DNA of 64,000 nt from Phytoseiulus persimilis (Eukaryota > Arthropoda > Arachnida > Mesostigmata > Phytoseiidae): NCBI GenBank assembly GCA_037576195.1, contig JAQZDE010000049.1:1-64000 (forward strand). Reading direction: 5' to 3'. The notes below the pieces were generated by a model, which worked only from the letters and a program-made list of their open reading frames with translations, was not told the DNA's origin and did no database searches. The position numbers and the translations under genes were made by a program. Numbering within the stretch: position 1 is the first letter of the stretch; the number at the start of each line of letters is the position of its first letter. Positions 46,601 through 58,945 of this stretch are shown piece by piece.

Positions 46601-47419
46601 GCTCTTGAGATCGATCCATCGAACGCAGACGGGTCCCATTGCTAGTCGCATTCTTCCTCCCGTGCATCAGGGTTCCCTCTGGGAAACTGGGAGCTAGTCG
46701 GGAATTGGGAACAAAAGCAGAACCGAATCCTCGCCTCCAGGAGATGTGATTCTGTTTGACAAACTCTCATTCATTGACGAACTTTTCCGTTTTTTCAATA
46801 ATTTCAATTCTCAGCACCAGATCTAGGTCGTCCGGTCTTGGGCTACCATACCCACCAACTCCTGGGAACCTGCGAGCTTGATTGAATCCATCAATCATGG
46901 TTTGAAACAATGATATACTCAAGATAGAGATGATCAGGTGAGCGACGGATGATGTTTTGGCGAGGATTTTTATCCACCGCAGACGTGTCTGGCGCTCCCA
47001 CAAAGACCGGAATCATCGGAATCGGCTGTGACAACAGAAATATGACCGCTGGCTGAGGTGAGCGTTGGAGCTCACCACAGCCAGTTGGTGCCGCAGCCAC
47101 AGTTGGGCTTTAGTTTTGGCGATTCTTCATTCTCGATTGGGACCATTGGAAGCGGGGCATGGAAAGGTAATGGGTCCGGCAACTCCTGGACGAATAGTGC
47201 CAAACGGAGGATTTCCCAAACAAGTGAGCATCCGTGTGTTGGACGCAGTCGAAAGGACCACACAAGGAGTAGCTTGCTATTTACTTCGGGAGCCAATGAG
47301 TGTGAGCAGTCGGGAAATAGTTTTTATCCCGACCGATGTACCGAACAAACGCATGATATGCCATAAATCACGTGCTCGAAATGACGCACGTTGAGGATGC
47401 GCTCAAACGCGTCCTCTAG
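46601..47419. other. Unassigned between duplicated blocks
   Basis: Short frames on both strands; nothing recognised. Confidence 0.35.
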
Positions 47420-47760
47420 AATCCCGCATCGCGGGGACCTGGTGGATCTAGCTGTACTCCGAGAGCCGTCCTCTCACATTCTGCCCGCTGACAGGTGATA
47501 CTAGAGCTACTTTGAGACCACTGCCCTCCCTTATCAAGCGCATCCTCATCGGATATCTTCCGAATGACGCTTTGTGAAATTTGCCTGAACCGAAGTTCAT
47601 CTATAGTAGCTCAGGATCTAGGCGACAAGACCGCGACGCGTTCCACAAGTGGAGACGCTGAACCGTTTTTTTCCGAGGAAACATTCAAGGCGCGAATGTC
47701 GGCCGCTGCGGTGAGTGATACGTCTCGTTGGAGATCACGCGGCATATGGGGGGCTTGAGA
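47420..47760 (+). repeat. Segmental-duplication arm 1, distal block
   Basis: Alignable with 58670-58945: GAGCGCATCCTCATCG-like, AATGACGCT, AAAACATTCA and GGCGCGAATGTCG occur in the same order in both. Function unknown. Confidence 0.6.
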
Positions 47761-50700
47761 TGAGCAGCTACCGTCACAGCTCAGTAGAACACTGACCCAA
47801 AACCTCCCGGTCCCCGGAGAAGGGAGCTCTACCTGGAGTGCAGAGAAGGGACATACTCCACGCTATTTCGCTCGACCGTTCCACAACCAATTTGAGCCTC
47901 AATCACGGGTGGCGCTCTGACAAAAGTCGGGATCGGATTTCGGAAGTGTAGTACGAGCGAAATGTGCATGGGTCGTGGTCGGGTGCCTTTGGCGACCTGC
48001 TTTTGAACATCTACGTGCGTTTGGAAGCTGCTTGAGAGCCTCAAAGCTCATCGGATGCGTTGGGGCCTAGGAACTTGCCTCGCGAAGGGGAAACCATTTC
48101 TAAATGTATCGAAATCGCTTCGAGAGAGGCGAGGTCTCGCTGACAGCAGAGCGCGAAGGTCCGCAAGACCAAGATCTCCCGAGGTCAGATGTAGAATCGG
48201 GTCTCGTCCAAGATGGTGCCTGTATAGACGCGGACGAACAAGCACATGGAAGTATTCAGACTTTGTCATTCAGACATGAGTTTCACTTTCCCCCGGTCTG
48301 CGGGTATACTGTATTCATTTACTCTGGCAAAGGATGCGTCATACTCAGTGGAAATCTCAAATTATATCAAATCATATCTTGGAGTATGCGACAGCGTCCT
48401 CCGACAATATCTGGCGAAGACCGTGGGAACCACTCGGCCATGAAGCCATAATGCCTACAAATGACAGCTTCTCCCACGGAAACCGCAAGGAGCCGTCCTG
48501 CGCCAAGCCTCTCACTGGATCTGCCAGACTTGAATCGTTGAGGAAATGTGAATTCTGCGCTTAGAATGGCTCGGACGGAACCTTATCGGTTTGGGTCAAG
48601 CAATGGGGAAAATACGCATCTGTTGCTTCACGACGAGAGAACGTTCCTCGAGGAATCAATAGAAAGCAACTGAGATATCTCTCCGCGGCTCAAGCACCGA
48701 TATCCAAGTTTCCTTCGGGGTTCGTCCGGGGCACCCTTTTCCCAGGGTGTGTTTTGTTTATCTATCCGTTGTGGACATGATGTGGTAATCGTCCCTGTCT
48801 CAACTCTCTCTCTCATATTTTTCTTTGATTTCCGAAATAGCAGATATCATGCCTGTAAGTGCTTTCCAATTCTGGATGTCCACGAGCATCATTTTGACGA
48901 TGTTTCGCGTGTGGGTATACACTGTACCGTACTTTCTAGTTTTCTTCGGTGGTCTGAGAATTTCGTGCAATGGACGATATTGTGTTACGGCATGTAGGTA
49001 CTCTGTCCCGTCTACACAAGGCATCCGTCGGCTGCGTCTGGTTGACGGATGTCCGAGGTCGCTCCACAATATGTGTACAGTGCTCGAAACGCGCACGCAC
49101 AAGATCGTCTACTACAAATTGCAGGTCTCGATCCTTCAACAGCGTTTGCGGGAGGCTTTCCCTATTTCAGCATCCTCGAAGGGATTGGAAGTTCGTTCAA
49201 AAGCTCGTCGTCTGAGCTGTGACCAACTTTGCTCGTGCTCGGTTTGGTTCCCAAACATTTCCTCATGCAAAACAGGGACATGGACTGGGATGGATCGGTA
49301 TCGATCGCCTCCGGCAGTTCGCGCAGATTGGCCTTTCTTGAAAAGAAAGCACCTTCAAGCCCAATTCATGCTCTGAACCCATTAAATGGGTTGGACAAAG
49401 GCAAATATGTGTATGTCTACATGGGTGAACTTCGCGCCTTCAAGAGTGATCAAGAGCCCCAGTGGATCAAGAGCCTCTTGATCAACTGGGGCGCACGACA
49501 CACCGTCCGATTCTCCTCGAGACTTAGTTTCAATGATTCGATCTCGGCTCGGCTAGCATCTGGCACAATCCCCTTGGAACGACATTGCCTCTGCCGGGAA
49601 CAAGAAGGAAACTCTGCGTTATTCGGATTTCGCGTTGGAGCTGTATATTCATTCCCAGGACGACAGCATTCGTGACCACAAGTTTCGACGTTTTGTCAGT
49701 ATCTCCACGAGCGGTCAGCGAAATCGAAACTTTTACCGATCAGATCACCGATGGAATGCCATAGGCGTTCGGAATTCTCGCTATGAGCATGATGTAATTT
49801 TGTGATATTATCCGATCAACCTCGCAGGCTGGGTGCTTTCAACCCAGGTCATTGCATGAGCGTCGGAAACCCACCAAGATAGTTGACACTTGTTGCATAT
49901 TCAACCTTGGCCAATGGGCTCATCGCAACCAGTTCGGCGTCTCAACGCAATCTCTTTCGCAACGCCTCGGATGTGATATTGCACAGTATTCTGAAAAACA
50001 ATATCTGTCTTTCCCTGACGGTTGCTCCCCCGTGTATTCGCCCATCTGCAGTGCCCTGATATCGCCCTTTCCGTGAGGAAATCTATAGCTCATGCGACCT
50101 GAGTCGCCGAATGCCTCCGGCAGCTGCTGAAGAGTCGCATAACATGTGACGAGGCCTTAAATTATCGGAGTTCTATTCACGGCGCTGCAATAGGTATCAG
50201 CTCCGAGAATCCTCGGGATAGGGAACCCGAGAATTATCGGAGTTCTATTTCCTTTGTCGCAATGGGATTCAACTTGAAGCACTTGCGTGAGAGAATTCCG
50301 AACGTCGAGTATTGAGCGTGCTCCTCGGCGAGCTTGGATCCGCATGGTTTTCCTGATTTGTCAAGGTTTGCTCTTCTTCTGTTGTTGGTACCAGAAAGGG
50401 TACCCTATATGTACAACGCCTCCATGGGGACACAGCGGAAGTCATTACGAGGAGGTTCCGAGTAGAATCGGGAACACACGAAATCATCGCACATCACACA
50501 TATGTATACCAGTCTAGTACAAGAAATGATTTCCGGCCTACCGAGAGACTTGACGGATGACTATGCGTTCAATATAACATTCAATAAACACAAAATCCAT
50601 ATTCTAGACAGGTTATAAAAAGTGACTTGAAGTTTCGGTCCACCTTTTCACCATAAACTCCATCATATATGTCTTACAATATTGAAGTTGATTGGGCGAA

Positions 50701-50989
50701 ATTCGAATGAAATCATGATGAATACGATCAGGAAGAAATCGAGTTAGTTGATGTCGAAAGTGATTCCGATTTTCTGCCCTCAGAACAACAATCGCTCCTT
50801 CGGAACGAAGAAACATTGAACATAGCTCCCGGTTAGAAATCGACTTCATTGACTACGGTCCATGGTGAGCACGCCGAGGAGTTATCGATCCCTGCCATTT
50901 ATCATCGACAGTTTCGTCAAGGTGAAAGTGACCCCGCTCCAAATCATAATAAGTGAAATCCGACAGAGCGGCACACGAGGAACAACCCC
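47761..50989. other. Unassigned, duplication arm 1 to Helitron
   Basis: Frames at 48104-48451, 48825-49376 and 49229-49675 (plus) are the longest; none shows a domain I know. A 37-bp near-perfect palindrome lies at 49456-49492. AATTATCGGAGTTCTATT occurs twice, near 50160 and 50232. Confidence 0.35.
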
Positions 50990-52560
50990 AGAACACGTTC
51001 TCTACATGGCCGCCAGAAGCATGAGCTTGAGAGCATCGAATGCAGCACATCCTAGTTACCGAAGTGGTACGACTGAACAAACTCACACGTGAAATGATAG
51101 AAGACGAGAGATTTCTAGGGTACTGTGTGAAAAATAGTTTCGCATTCTTGAAATCGATCCCCGACTCAGCTGAGTATTGGACGTCCAGAAAGAAAGATCT
51201 TTTTGCCAGTATACGGCGATTGGGGAAACAAACTTTTTCTTTGAGGATGAGCGCAAACGAGGACGCTGGCCTTATCTACTCAGTGTTTTGAACAAGATAA
51301 AGACCAAGGAGAATGAAAACAAGGGTTCACCGATAGAAACCGACAAGAAGTGGAACTCTACCCTACGATTCACCTCTATGTCTCAGTCAGCCATACATTA
51401 TAACATGTAATAGAGACATCGACGACGATCCATGGAGCAATCGGCTTCTTGCGCGTATTTGATTTCAAAGAAGAGAACCCTCTAGAAACCAACGAGATAA
51501 CGAATCCAAATTGTTCTACGACCAAACCTTCCTGTCCATGGATAGAATTCACAGACAATGATCAAATCGGAAGAACTGCGAAAACGGAACATAGACCCTC
51601 ATTGGTTACGATGCGAGACCCACAACAGAATTGGACCCCTATTTTCAATTTCGAAGTTTTGAAAATGATAAGAGGCCGTCGTAAAAATTTCCCGGCCTGC
51701 CTAACCTGTGAAATAACGACCCACAAGTCTCTAGGCTGCACCTTCGTCGAGATCGTATTCGAATGCAATGAGAATCTAGAACAGCAGTTGGTTTACGGTG
51801 CTTTGTCGAGAGCGAAATCGATCGAAGGTTTTTTCTTGACAACACCTGACGATGGTCTGTATGAACTCCAATTCCATCATTCCAAACCAGCAACCTCTTC
51901 TCAAATGGCACAACTTCGAACAGAACTACAATTATTGTCCCAGTGAAACTCGGGATGATAACTCCACAACTGTCATCCTAGTTAATTTCAGCTTCGTGAC
52001 CCAACACACAAGCAACACCCACTATCACACCATATCTCATCGATGTACATCATTGTGACATATGTACCTGTAAAATAATTCTACGTGACCTGTTGCCTGT
52101 CCTTGCGACAGTGTATATGAATTCGGGGATATCGATCGGACTAATTGAAGAGTTCCCACTGAAATATACCCATGTTCTGACTCCTTGTGTACAAGACCAG
52201 GGAATTCCGCTGATCCTATCCGGTGATGCCAATGTGAACCTGGAGGACCCCCTCGAAGAGAAGAAGATGTTCAAATTAATGCGAGGTCAGTTTGATCTTG
52301 AACTATCAAGCGATCCCGAGATATCGACAACACGTGGACAAACATCCATCGATTTTATATTCTTAAGAGGCATCCAAGATTGCTCCTGTGTTACGCAAAT
52401 AAGTTACTTCAGTCATTATAATCCGGTATTCATTTTCCTGGAAGGGTCCCAACCGAATAACCCTTCCACGGTTTTGACGGCCCGTCGACGTTCCGGAGCA
52501 CTGAAGATCCTGTTCAACCTTCGGTTTAACCAATCCTGTTTTTTTTTTTGAGGAACTCAT
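50990..52560 (+). mobile_element. Decayed Helitron2/Helentron (Rep-helicase with EEP nuclease)
   Basis: In order on the plus strand: PEHVLYMAARSMSLR and YWTSRKKDLFASIRRLGKQT, from the Helitron-like N-terminal domain, continuing after a frameshift as WPYLLSVLNKIK. Then, from 51660, the C-terminal part of a Pif1-like helicase with motifs V-VI (EITTHKSLGCTFVEIVFE, QQLVYGALSRAKSIEG). Then, from 52085, an endonuclease/exonuclease/phosphatase-like part with LILSGDANVNLED and TTRGQTSIDFIF. An EEP domain after the helicase marks the Helentron (Helitron2) subgroup. The Rep HUH motif and helicase motifs I-IV are missing, and frames are interrupted, so it is inactive. I could not define its ends. Confidence 0.75.
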
Positions 52561-53810
52561 CACGATTCCTACGTCGATGCCTCCCCACGTGGTTGTAGCC
52601 CACATGATAGCTACGTGTGCTCTGCTTGGTTTCTGGATACCAGCGAATGTGCAAAGCTTGGGAATATCAAGTTCAACGCCTAGAATGCTCCCTCATGGAG
52701 TCCTTGGACGGCTCGTTTATGGAAATATCAAGAGGCTGCGGCTGATGTGTGAGATCTCCTGGGATAATTGCTAGTCGGGCCCTCACTTCGGGAGCGTGTG
52801 AGAACATCATTTAACGGGAGCCACTGCATTAGATGTCACTGGTTGCACTGGCAACTTATTTCTGTTAGATCCTCAGCGCCAGGTTCCAGATCTCAGTCTT
52901 CCTGAGCATGCTTGTTTGATAGAACTCTTCGCCGAAAAATCATATGCTTATTAGACGAGACGCAGCCTTGATTACGAGTCCGGATTTCCGGCGAAAATCG
53001 CGGTTATGACCGCAGTTGATGGAGGTGAGCTCTCCGTGTTGGGGAACGTCGGAGAGGAGTAAGCTGACAAAGTTCTTCGTTCATTGAAGGGAGAGACTCT
53101 CTTCTGAAGAGGAAGTCCACATCGCCTGTGATGTCCGAGATTGCCAAACGATTGGGTGCATGCCTCAAATACCTTGCTAGCCCGAGGCCTTCTGACAAAG
53201 TACACCTGGAAGCTGAGTTCGCAGTTCTGAGAGCAAGGATCACAATGATCGAGGTTCAGAGAGGACGCAGATGACAAAGAGAGACTGACAAGCAGGCATA
53301 GACGCGATACATATCTTCGGTTGGATTGTCGATCTAATCCTTGCCGGGACCATCGAGCGTCTAATGGGGTCGACCTTTGAGACGAGCCTCGAGGTGGAAT
53401 CTGACTGCTAAGGAACACAGAGCATTACGCATGGGAGCGGTATAAAGTCCAAGAGAAACGATGAGAAGTTCCGTCGAGGACGCTTTGCGAACTCTCCGCG
53501 CTGTGCCCGACCACGGACTCATGAGAGCTTGAGCGAGTGCCGATCATCGGATATTGCTTTCGGTCACAGAGCATCATCCCGGGCACCGGACGATGAGAAG
53601 ATAAGCTGCCTCCGACCCGGCTCTGACTTGCTGATAAAGTGAGTCCGACTGAATGCCTTCACAGGCAAACGCTCGCGTTCCTATCCGAGGGTCTGATGCA
53701 GTTGATTTCAAACTCAGGCACTTTCCTGTTCTGGCTGACAATGGAGAACTTTTCATTGAAGATGCACTATCAAAACGTACGGAGTACATCGATCACGAGG
53801 AGGAACTCTA
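52561..53810. other. Unassigned, Helitron to duplication arm 2
   Basis: A plus-strand frame at about 53080-53276 reads SEIAKRLGACLKYLA then LEAEFAVLRARITMIE and ends RRGRR-like; it may be a LINE ORF1 or gag-like remnant, but I cannot support that. Otherwise nothing seen. Confidence 0.3.
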
Positions 53811-54105
53811 TTCCCATGCTGGCAGAACAAACTGTCCGTTGAGTGTTCTGCTAATATACATCTATCGCTTCAGTCTACGCATGAGTATGTTCCAACAACC
53901 ATCAAGCTTCCTCAAAGAGTGGAACCCGACGCTCCCGTCCCTTCGTCGATCCACCTTTCCTCACGCAGGAATGGGAAATATGTAGAGGAATGCAGACGCA
54001 TGCGGAGTATAACTTCCAGCTGACATCTCATGCTCTAGATATGTGCAATGAATATGGGAGGGAACGGCGATTCGGCTTCAGAATTATGGTTGCCAACGCT
54101 GGCCG

Positions 54106-56244
54106 TCACATGAAGTTCTGGTCCTCTGTTCTTGTCACAAGCCGGAAAGTCGTTGGGCACTTCATCCGCCCGAGAATATTCAGCACGTTCTTGTAATTCA
54201 CAGGTGAACTCATACCGTACGTCAAATAGTTCCAAAAGTGTACAGCGAATACCTGCGGGGAAGAATCCGCCTTGGTCTTGTTTCCCAGCAGTGAGGTGGT
54301 TCGTGATTCAGTGTACCAGGATACTTCAGGATGTGCATCGGATCTTAACTGACCTTCTCGTTATCCAGCAAGTTAGAAGCGAGCTCGACGGAACTGTCGT
54401 TGAACAGTTGCTGGGCCGATTTCCAGTGAATCGGGTAAAACGCGATAGGGTCCAGGATGGTGAGCCCTGGAACAAGGGGACATTGGTGTTCAGACAGTTT
54501 TTTCTGCGTTGCATGCTTGTGAACTTCTATGCTTCGGAACTTTGGGCTCTTCTGATCCTGACACACCTTTACAGTCGGTGTCTTGCGGGCCACATCCCCA
54601 CTTTCTGAGCATCCTCTGCATGAGCGCCGGTCCATTGAAAGCCCATTCGTGGCCTGCAGGGCCGTTCGCGAATTGAGTTTAAAGAAAAAATGGCTTTTCA
54701 GGACCACTTCGATACAAAACCGAACGTGACCATCATGAATCGGGTGTTTCACTCACCCCTATATGTTGAGCGGAATTCAACCATAGCCTCAGTTGTGAAA
54801 CTCTTCAAACCACGGAATCCTATGAGGGCTCCATTGAGACCAGCTTCTTCCTCTCTGGCCAGGAATCCGACGTAACTGAAAAGCCTGTCGAAGGAGCGCA
54901 GTACCTGGGGAGATTCAAACGGGCGGTCTTCGGAAATAATCCATGTCACGATCTGGATTAAGAATGAAGATGCTCTGGAGGAGTGCATAGAAACATACAA
55001 TGAAATCTAGATCCACGTAAATCGCTGAATATTTGTGCACGGCAGCCAGGCGCAAGGCGTCGCTCAGGTGGCTTCTCATGTAAGGACTTTCCACATGTCC
55101 ACTCTCCACTTCCTGGCCCCATTCCAGCAACGGAGTTCCGTCGAAAACCTCTCTCGCAGTGTACCGTATGATCTGGAATTGGGTAGCCATTGGATGAGGT
55201 GTGACTGGATTCAAACGGGGTGGAACTTGGATGATCTCAGCTTGACCGGACTTTCGGAATCTGAAAAATCTATGCGATCAACTTGGATATGAAGTTGTGC
55301 CGAACCAACCTTGACATTCCGGAGTGTCTTAAGTTCGTCGATAGAGGTGCAGTTTGAAGATACCGAGGAAGCTCTCAAGAGGAGAACAACCGCTGCCCCC
55401 GGGTTCGCTCGCGCCGCAGATTCCACAGCGCAGGACTGACGCAGTTTCAGGCAAAACTGGTTGGTTACCAGATTTAGTAAGGAAACGTGTATCATACGTG
55501 CTCAAGTCGGGAGCCAATACTAGCCTAAGAGAAACTCACGTTTTCCCCCGCGCTGGTTTCTATGAAAAGAATCTTTTTCCCCACGGTTCCCATCAAAACC
55601 TCGAACTGATTGTACTCTTCGGATTTGTGGAGAACGACGGGATATAGTGTACCGCGTCGAAGCAAAGAAACCTTGAAGGCGCCTTTTGAAGAGATGAGCA
55701 CTGCCATTTGAAACACAGCTGCTTCAATTTTCTGCGTTCAGAAGAGGAGAAGTAGGGCAGCGGTTTCAAGGTGAAAAGGTAGCCTCCAGGTATCGAGGTA
55801 GGCCTCCAGATTCTAACCGTCGACATCGACTCGTTCTGTTGCCATACTTCGTGATGAAGATATGATTTCGAATTCCGCTCGTGAGAAAGATTCGAGATTT
55901 CGCTCATGGAGACCATCGTGTTTTGGGGACTCTGTTTCTGACAATGGTTTCTCGTTCCATGCTATGGGACGCGAGGTACCGATACTCGGTTATGCTTTCT
56001 GGTCCACGAAGAAGTTCCGTCGATGAAGCCTATGTCCTCTTCAGACTACCCTCCGGTCGACTTGATGTGTCGGTACACACTTATTTTCAGGTGGAGTTCG
56101 TCGTCATCAATGTTTGTTTCAACTCTCGGAAAACCTCACTAGGTGTGAGATCGAAAAACTCCGCCTGCAAGATGAAGAAACGACAACCAAGCAAAAAGAG
56201 AACTCACCGAAGAACATGAGACTCGCGAAGGATAGACCAAGAAT
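54106..56244 (-). pseudogene. Alpha-1,4-galactosyltransferase-like copy 2, probably damaged at the 5' end
   Basis: Exons 4-9 match copy 1 base for base in length: 55310-55435, 54999-55172, 54757-54904, 54567-54653, 54354-54466, 54106-54252, all with GT-AG junctions and open frames, including the DxD block YSAIYVDLDFI, HEWAFNGPALM and DPIAFYPIHW. The 5' half differs. The codon aligned with the copy 1 ATG is ATT (56242-56244). Exon 1 (56208-56244) is 6 bp shorter. Exon 3, ending at 55540, has a net 8-bp length change near 55700-55730 that breaks the frame relative to copy 1, and I could not build an open exon 2. A new acceptor after the pyrimidine-rich stretch near 55740 might rescue it. So it is either a recent pseudogene or a gene with a remodelled N-terminus; the intact 3' half argues for recent damage. 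Confidence 0.7.
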
Positions 56245-56450
56245 CTTGAGGCTGTGGGGATAACCAATTGAATGAGCTCATAGAACTGAATAGCCTATCA
56301 TGTTTTCTAATAAGGGCCATGAAAGCAAAGTGAGAAGATGACGTCATATTCTGTCTCACCCCAACCAAAGCTTGTTCCGCTGAGCGCCCCGATGCCGCTG
56401 GATCCTCAGCAGACCGTATTTGTGTCCGGTGGGCGACATAATGTATGAAT
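56245..56450 (-). promoter_or_regulatory. Upstream region of A4GALT-like copy 2
   Basis: Aligns with the copy 1 upstream region, including CTGAATAGC, GATGACGTCATATTC, GGATCCTCAGCAGA and GTATTTGTGTC. Confidence 0.5.
56339..56346. promoter_or_regulatory. CRE/ATF palindrome TGACGTCA, copy 2
   Basis: Perfect site, 95 bp upstream of the codon aligned with the copy 1 start. Conservation of both sequence and spacing suggests that it mattered while the promoter was active. Confidence 0.5.
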
Positions 56451-57149
56451 CTACGGTGCTGTCGGTCGAAGGAAGGAGAACTCAGTTACTCGATTCCGTG
56501 ATATTCTCCCGCAAGTAACAAGGAACCGTTCAACTCATCCTCACTTACACCACGCGTATTCTTCCGAGTTTATAGGATAGAATCGAGCTCCCGTGAGATG
56601 GCAGTAAGTTGTTCAACGATCTCCTCACAGGGAGAGAATTTCTCGGAAAATCTTCATTGCCGTGAGACTGATGAGTTCCTCCTCCTTCATGGGGGTTCGC
56701 AAATTTGTTCTCAGCAGCTTAGGCTCACTGGAAGTACGTTTGGGAGTCAGAGTTGTTACCGGTACTGTTGCGGAAATTCCTAGCAGAATCGAGATAGTCT
56801 TCCTCGCGTTGCACATCAATGATCGTGCATGAACTCATTCCATCAACTATCCTTGCTCAATAAAACCATCGCCGAGCTTTGCTTATTATGCGCCATCGGC
56901 TCGTACCCTCCACGCACTCATTGTGCAGGCATCCACTGAACATTCATTGCTCAGCACCCACGTCCATCCGACATGCACTCCCTGAGCGATCTGGATCTTC
57001 TCCTGAGGGTACGTGAGGACGTCGGACCAGTCTCTCAGTTCAACACGATACCCGGAGTGTGGCCCAAAATCTGGCGCAGGCGTGTCGCTTCTAGTAGCCC
57101 AACCCAGGTCTGGATGTATCAAGTGATGATCCGAAACCCCTGCCTTGTA
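56451..57149. other. Unassigned, A4GALT copy 2 promoter to duplication arm 2
   Basis: No gene recognised. Overlapping frames occur on both strands at 56886-57314, without domains. Confidence 0.35.
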
Positions 57150-57800
57150 CCTGTGAATTTCTCTACGATCCCACTCGTATCTGTGTATACACCCGATTCG
57201 TTCAATTAGGCCGTCCCCATCACCGGCGATTCTAATACTCAAGACTTGGGAGGGTAAACAAGCTTCAATCATTTCATCGATGAAATCCCCCCTGTCAAGG
57301 CTATGCTCCCCCATCCACAGATTTATCCCTCCATCCCCAATAAGTGGACTGTCCTACTGATATGGTAGAGAATAACCGATGTGTGAGGTGTCTACAAAGG
57401 GTACATCCAGCTTAAAGCACGAGCTCCACATCGCAGCGGTAACAGTTCACGACATCGAGAAGCTCCATCTGATAGCCAGGGATACTTTCACATATTTAAG
57501 CCGCGATACCACCAGATCGTTGACTTAAACATGACTTATTGGAGGAGCTGCAACCTCTCGATTTGAGCTGCTCCTAAAAGAACCAAGTCTCACTCAGTAC
57601 CCCACGTCTACGTCGTCCCGAACCAGGCTCGATATGAAGCAATCAATTCCGCCCTGACACTCCTGATATTGATCCTTCGAATGCAGACGAGTACCAGTGG
57701 TGGCATCCATTTTCTTGACCTCTCTTCCGGTTGTGAGGTTCTCCTCTACGAAACATGGCTTCGGGGGAACCGCGAGCTGATCCGACATCAAAGCCGGGAA
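57150..57800 (+). repeat. Segmental-duplication arm 2, unidentified sequence
   Basis: Counterpart of 46021-46600 (see that entry). It lies only about 0.9 kb beyond the A4GALT copy 2 start; the arm 1 counterpart lies 3.8 kb beyond copy 1, so one side has gained or lost about 3 kb. Confidence 0.6.
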
Positions 57801-58669
57801 GAAAAAGTTGAGCTCCCTTCGATGTACCTCATTTGAAGCTTAATTGAAACGCAGCACTCCTTCGTGAAAAGGGAGGCTATTCTCCCAACGGCACATTCCT
57901 TTCTCGTCAACACAGCTCACGCACAGGATTCGTTTCTGGTTGACCGTCACCGATTTCGCATGCTCCGCGACTCTTGTCTCAAAGCATAGAGACTAGAGTA
58001 AAAGTGTATCCGATCGGAAATAGCGATGTGGATTACAGGGCGAGTGAAAAAGTCATTGTTTCGAGCGAATGGGAAAGAGCGAAGCCCAAGAGCTTCAGCA
58101 CTGAGTGGGTACACTCTCGAGTTTCGGGACGTAGCGAACGCCATCGTGTCTCGGATCATCGATATCCGCTGGGGACAGCCTCACTCCGACATTCCAATCG
58201 GGCGTTCAAGAGACTCAGCAATCAATATGCAGGTGGTCGACTCGTGGCAGCCACTTCCTTTGGCGGCTTGTGAACAGCTTACAGGTACTTGAGAAAGGCA
58301 AATCCTAAAATGATCGGAGAGAATCTCCAAAACCAGCTGTGACTGGAATCGTCCTCAAAAAATCACGGTGCAGATCAGTTCTGTGATCTTGAATCACGCT
58401 CCCTGGTGGCAGCTCGGAGAGGGGTCTCTATCGCGGAGTTTCAGCGGAAAATTCCATCTCGAGCCGGAGCATTCCCTGATTCAAATCCAAGTCGCTCGTT
58501 GGAAGTAAGATCGTCAGAAAAGTGGACGCTTTTTACGATTTGAAATAGCGGTATTTTACGCTTGGAATCCGCCTTCCTAATCTGAACCGCCGCAACCTAT
58601 CTCAGCGACCATGGGAGCCGATGATATCCTGGAGTGGACAATGGATGCCCCTTCGAGAGCCACGTCGTC
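57801..58669. other. Unassigned within duplication arm 2
   Basis: Short overlapping frames at 57947-58292; nothing recognised. Confidence 0.3.
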
Positions 58670-58945
58670 ACAAACTGACCGCTGACAGTTACCGTGTGAC
58701 TAATGGCGAAACGCGATGCTGGAGATACCTTGAAAGCGGTGGCTTGCCTTGTGGAGCGCATCCTCATCGAATGTCTTGCAAATGACGCTCTAAGGATCCT
58801 GCATGAGGCGAACTTTGTCTGAATATGGTTCCAATAATGAAGCCAATTCACTTGAGCCGATCTTCTCGGTAAAACATTCATGGCGCGAATGTCGATCGCC
58901 GTTGCGAGAAATCTATCTTGCCAGAGGTCATTAACGGACCAGCCC
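58670..58945 (+). repeat. Segmental-duplication arm 2, distal block
   Basis: Counterpart of 47420-47760, sharing GAGCGCATCCTCATCG-like, AATGACGCT and GGCGCGAATGTCG in order. Confidence 0.6.

Noticed and set aside
50157-50260. AATTATCGGAGTTCTATT repeated 72 bp apart as possible target-site duplication
   Set aside because: 18 bp is too long for a DNA-transposon duplication and the 50 bp between has no element structure; probably a simple local duplication.
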